Below are positions 5,983 to 7,989 of a stretch of 7,989 bases of DNA, piece after piece. A program made the position numbers and the translations under genes. The number at the start of each line of letters is the position of its first letter. The stretch's first letter is position 1. The notes below the pieces were generated by a model that did no database searches, was not told the DNA's origin, and saw only the letters and a program-made list of their open reading frames with translations. The stretch comes from Desulfocurvus sp. (GTDB lineage Bacteria; Desulfobacterota; Desulfovibrionia; Desulfovibrionales; Desulfovibrionaceae), in NCBI RefSeq assembly GCF_023230885.1, contig NZ_JALNWM010000162.1, positions 1-7,989 of the forward strand. Direction: 5' to 3'.

Positions 5983-6006
5983 ACTATCGACGATTCGTGT
6001 TACAGT
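5962..6006 (+). promoter_or_regulatory. Promoter region of hydAB (two alternative readings)
   Basis: Two overlapping sigma-70 readings exist. The first is TTGACG (5962-5967) with TATCGA 17 bases later (5985-5990). The second is an extended -10, TGTTACAGT (5998-6006), with TTCATA 17 bases before the hexamer TACAGT (5978-5983). The second would start near 6013 and leave a leader of about 130 bases. The heptamer GTGTTAC (5997-6003) overlaps the extended -10, and as part of the 8-mer CGTGTTAC it is also found in the nikR-operon promoter. I cannot choose between the readings from sequence alone. Confidence 0.45.
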
Positions 6007-6027
6007 TTTTGAATTAATCACCGCAAC

Positions 6028-6089
6028 GCGCCGCTGCGGTGGCGCTCCCAAGGAGGTCTGCCTATGGCAGGTTGCAGGGCTCAGAGCCC
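6028..6089 (+). promoter_or_regulatory. Structured hydA leader with an extra ribosome site and in-frame ATG
   Basis: Three short hairpins follow one another: GCGCC/GGCGC (6028-6032 with 6041-6045), CTGCC/GGCAG (6058-6062 with 6066-6070, loop TAT) and GGGCT/AGCCC (6077-6081 with 6085-6089). Between the first two lies a full AAGGAGG (6050-6056), seven bases before an ATG at 6064. That ATG is in frame with hydA and no stop intervenes; its first bases form the loop and stem of the second hairpin. I do not recognise a known riboswitch. Confidence 0.4.
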
Positions 6090-6141
6090 GCCCGTGGCCC
6101 CTGTGGATCTTTCTTCCATTCAACCAGTCAAGGAGGGAACG

Positions 6142-7395
6142 ATGAGGGAGATCGAAGGCGTCTTCTATCAAAGCAACGCGCCCAAGGGCGTCGATCCGGC
6201 GAACGTGTATTTCGTCCAGGTCGATGCCACCAAGTGCGAAGCCTGCGGCACATGCGACGAAGTGTGTCCCACCGGCGTCATCCAGGCCATCAACGACGAC
6301 GGCATCCGCCAGGTTGTCAACCCCGCCGCGTGCGTGAACTGCGGCCAGTGCCTGGTCAACTGCCCCTTCGGCGCCATCTACGAGGGCGTGTCCTACGTCG
6401 ACGAGATCTTCGAGAAACTGCGCGACCCGGACACCATCGTCATCTCCATGCCCGCCCCCGCCGTGCGCTACGGCCTGGGCGAGTGCTTCGGCAACCCCAC
6501 CGGCGCCTACGTCGGCGGCAAGATGCACGCGGCCCTCAAGGCCCTGGGCTTCGACTATGTCTGGGACAACGAGTTCACCGCCGACGTGACCATCATGGAA
6601 GAAGGCACCGAGCTCATCCAGCGCGTGCAGGAGCAGGGCAAGCCCAACGCGCGGCCCCTGCCGCAGTTCACGTCCTGCTGCCCGGGCTGGGTCAAGTTCG
6701 TCGAGAGCTTCTACCCCGACCTGCTGCCCAACGTGTCGAGCTGCAAGTCGCCCATCGGCATGCTCGGCCCGCTGGCCAAGACCTACGGCGCCCATGAGGT
6801 CCACGTCGAGGGCAAGAAGATCTACACCGTGTCCATCATGCCCTGTATCGCCAAGAAATTCGAGGGCCTGCGCCCCGAAATGTGCGACAGCGGCTTCCGC
6901 GACATCGACGCGACCATCGACACCCGCGAGCTGGCCTACATGATCAAGGCCGCGGGCATCAACTTCAACGAGCTGCCCGACGTGCAGCCCGACCCGGTGC
7001 TGGGCATGTCCACCGGCGCGGCGACCATCTTCGGCAACTCCGGCGGCGTGATGGAAGCGGCCCTGCGCCTGGCCTACGAGGTGCTCTCGGGCCAGAAGCT
7101 GGCCAACCCGGACATCAAGGTCGTGCGCACCCACGAGGGCATCAACACCGCCGACGTGGAAGTGCCGAACTTCGGCACGGTGAAGGTCGCCGTGGCCAGC
7201 GGCCTGCAGAACGCGGCCAAGCTGTGCGAAGAGGTGCGCGCGGGCAAGTCGCCCTACCACTTCATCGAGATCATGACCTGCCCCGGCGGATGCGTGAACG
7301 GCGGCGGCCAGCCCATCGACCCGTCCCTGCGCGCGTCGCTGTTCCAGAACGCCGTGGCCCGGATCACCAAGCGCTACGCGCACCGCACCGCCTAA
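6142..7395 (+). CDS. hydA: Periplasmic [FeFe] hydrogenase, large catalytic subunit
   Basis: HydA catalyses reversible H2 oxidation and in Desulfovibrio passes electrons to periplasmic c-type cytochromes. The 417-residue protein has two [4Fe-4S] ferredoxin motifs, Cys32/35/38/42 and Cys64/67/70/74. The H-cluster domain carries all three signatures: L1 FTSCCPGW (176-183; Cys179 should be the proton-relay cysteine and Cys180 a cluster ligand), L2 MPCIAKK (Cys235), and L3 MTCPGGC with GGGQP (Cys380 and Cys384). L3 has Thr where MACPGGC is usual. There is no signal peptide, as expected for a subunit exported with HydB. The ATG at 6142 has AAGGAGG at 6130-6136 and fits the N-terminus of Desulfovibrio HydA. 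An alternative in-frame ATG at 6064 would add 26 residues. hydB follows after 19 bases. No maturation genes (hydE, hydF, hydG) are in the window. Confidence 0.97.
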   Translation: MREIEGVFYQSNAPKGVDPANVYFVQVDATKCEACGTCDEVCPTGVIQAINDDGIRQVVNPAACVNCGQCLVNCPFGAIYEGVSYVDEIFEKLRDPDTIVISMPAPAVRYGLGECFGNPTGAYVGGKMHAALKALGFDYVWDNEFTADVTIMEEGTELIQRVQEQGKPNARPLPQFTSCCPGWVKFVESFYPDLLPNVSSCKSPIGMLGPLAKTYGAHEVHVEGKKIYTVSIMPCIAKKFEGLRPEMCDSGFRDIDATIDTRELAYMIKAAGINFNELPDVQPDPVLGMSTGAATIFGNSGGVMEAALRLAYEVLSGQKLANPDIKVVRTHEGINTADVEVPNFGTVKVAVASGLQNAAKLCEEVRAGKSPYHFIEIMTCPGGCVNGGGQPIDPSLRASLFQNAVARITKRYAHRTA

Positions 7396-7414
7396 CCCGC
7401 CAGGAGGACAAACC

Positions 7415-7759
7415 ATGAGCGGCATTGCCACCATGTCCCGACGCGGCTTCATCAAGGCCGCCGCCATCGTGACCGGCTACACCATCGTCGGCCTGCGTTT
7501 CGCCGGCTCGGCCATCGCCAGCGTCGGCGGCTACGTCGGCCTGCGCCAGCAGTCCGTGTACGAGGCCGACGCCAAGGTCTACAAGATCCGCAAATCCCAG
7601 GACAACCCCATGGTCCAGAAGCTCTACAACCACGAAAAGGGCTTCCTGCATGACGGCCCCTGCGGCCACATGTCCCACCGCCTGCTGCACACCCACTATG
7701 TGGAGCGCGGCGCGGCTGTCGAGGCCCTCAAGGCCAAGGGCGTGGCCCTGAAGCTGTAG
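7415..7759 (+). CDS. hydB: Periplasmic [FeFe] hydrogenase, small subunit with Tat signal
   Basis: HydB wraps around HydA and provides the export signal for the complex. The 114-residue protein opens with a twin-arginine motif, SRRGFIK (residues 8-14), then a hydrophobic stretch and a probable cleavage site after Ala35 (AIA before SVG). The mature part keeps the family segments ADAK, SQDNP and the HMSHRLLHTHY block (about 89-99), close to the GHKSHDLLHTHW of D. vulgaris HydB as I recall it. It ends at ALKL, without the acidic/aromatic C-terminal tail I remember for that protein. The ATG at 7415 has AGGAGG seven bases upstream. An ATG at 7433, just before SRRGF, is a second possible start. It is co-transcribed with hydA; HydA should cross the membrane folded and bound to it through TatABC. 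Confidence 0.95.
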   Translation: MSGIATMSRRGFIKAAAIVTGYTIVGLRFAGSAIASVGGYVGLRQQSVYEADAKVYKIRKSQDNPMVQKLYNHEKGFLHDGPCGHMSHRLLHTHYVERGAAVEALKAKGVALKL

Positions 7760-7785
7760 TCTCCCGCCTCCCGGCCTGAGTGGAG

Positions 7786-7799
7786 GACGCCAAGGCGTC
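7786..7799 (+). terminator. Short hairpin after hydB (weak terminator candidate)
   Basis: GACGCC (7786-7791) and GGCGTC (7794-7799) pair perfectly around AA, 26 bases past the hydB stop. No T-run follows and the two-base loop would force opening of the top pair. It marks the likely operon end but is not a canonical terminator. Confidence 0.35.
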
Positions 7800-7800
7800 T

Positions 7801-7989
7801 GACCCAAGGGCCCCCCTCCCCCGGCTCTCCTGCCCCCCCCCGGACACCCAGCCAGCCCGCGCCCCGGCTCTCCTCCCCCCCGCACAACCAGGCCCCTCTC
7901 CCCGCCCCGGGACGCGGCCCCCGCCCTGACCGCCGCCCCCGCGGCCCCCCGCCTCGCTGTCCCGCAGCACGCCCCCCCCCCCCCCCCCC
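7801..7989. repeat. C-rich tract ending in an 18-base C homopolymer
   Basis: From 7801 to the end the plus strand is dominated by C-runs broken by short mixed segments. A 13-base direct repeat, CCCCGGCTCTCCT, occurs at 7819-7831 and 7862-7874. The last 18 bases (7972-7989) are all C. The minus strand could form G-quadruplexes. A homopolymer exactly at the end suggests a contig boundary where sequencing or assembly failed, and its length should not be trusted. No gene is seen here. Confidence 0.75.

Noticed and set aside
6010..6020. FNR/HcpR-like box, TTGA..TCA, near the hydAB promoter
   Set aside because: The half-sites are one base too close for the FNR spacing and the outer bases do not match either consensus.
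6028..6141. Known riboswitch class in the hydA leader
   Set aside because: Only short local hairpins are visible; I could not recognise a conserved core of any class I know.
5851..7467. Minus-strand open frame continuing from tlyA through the whole of hydA
   Set aside because: It is antisense to a certain hydA, rich in Ala, Val, Gly, Asp and His as expected of a reverse reading of GC-biased codons, with no domain before the TlyA S4 region.

Overview
The window is uniformly very GC-rich and codes densely on both strands. A periplasmic [FeFe] hydrogenase (hydA followed by a Tat-exported hydB), NikR, FolE2, a membrane-anchored rhodanese with a MauE/DoxX-type membrane protein, and a rhodanese-ferritin fusion together point to a high-GC sulfate reducer of the Desulfovibrionaceae. 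The family-level assignment rests on gene content and on the close fit of HydA and HydB to Desulfovibrio proteins recalled from memory. No search was run.

Layout. (1) Positions 1-1685, minus strand: an operon of a SAM-dependent methyltransferase, nikR and folE2, with folE2 running off the left edge. Its promoter (1657-1685) lies inside a 40-bp imperfect palindrome. (2) 1700-2549: about 850 bases with no convincing gene. It is G-rich on the plus strand and holds a four-copy tandem repeat of about 25 bp. (3) 2550-3901, minus strand: a membrane-anchored rhodanese overlapping by four bases a MauE/DoxX-like membrane protein with a long low-complexity tail. A good promoter and a palindrome lie upstream. 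(4) 4052-4873, plus strand: a cytoplasmic rhodanese fused to a ferritin-like diiron domain, divergent from (3). (5) 4874-5097: a convergent intergenic region with two strong GC hairpins. (6) 5098-5850, minus strand: tlyA, an rRNA 2'-O-methyltransferase. (7) 5851-6141: an AT-richer regulatory region between tlyA and the hydrogenase, with an inverted repeat, promoter candidates and a structured leader. (8) 6142-7759, plus strand: hydA and hydB. (9) 7760-7989: a C-rich tail ending in a run of 18 C, probably a contig end.

How the parts fit. HydAB exchanges electrons between H2 and periplasmic cytochromes. HydA has no signal peptide and should cross the membrane with HydB through the Tat system. 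NikR is a nickel sensor with an intact nickel site. An 8-mer is shared by the nikR-operon promoter and the hydrogenase promoter, which raises the untested idea of nickel control over the nickel-free hydrogenase. The divergent rhodanese/MauE and rhodanese-ferritin genes look like a sulfur-transfer and redox-stress module spanning periplasm, membrane and cytoplasm. Its exact role is not known to me. Most other long open frames are by-products of the GC content.
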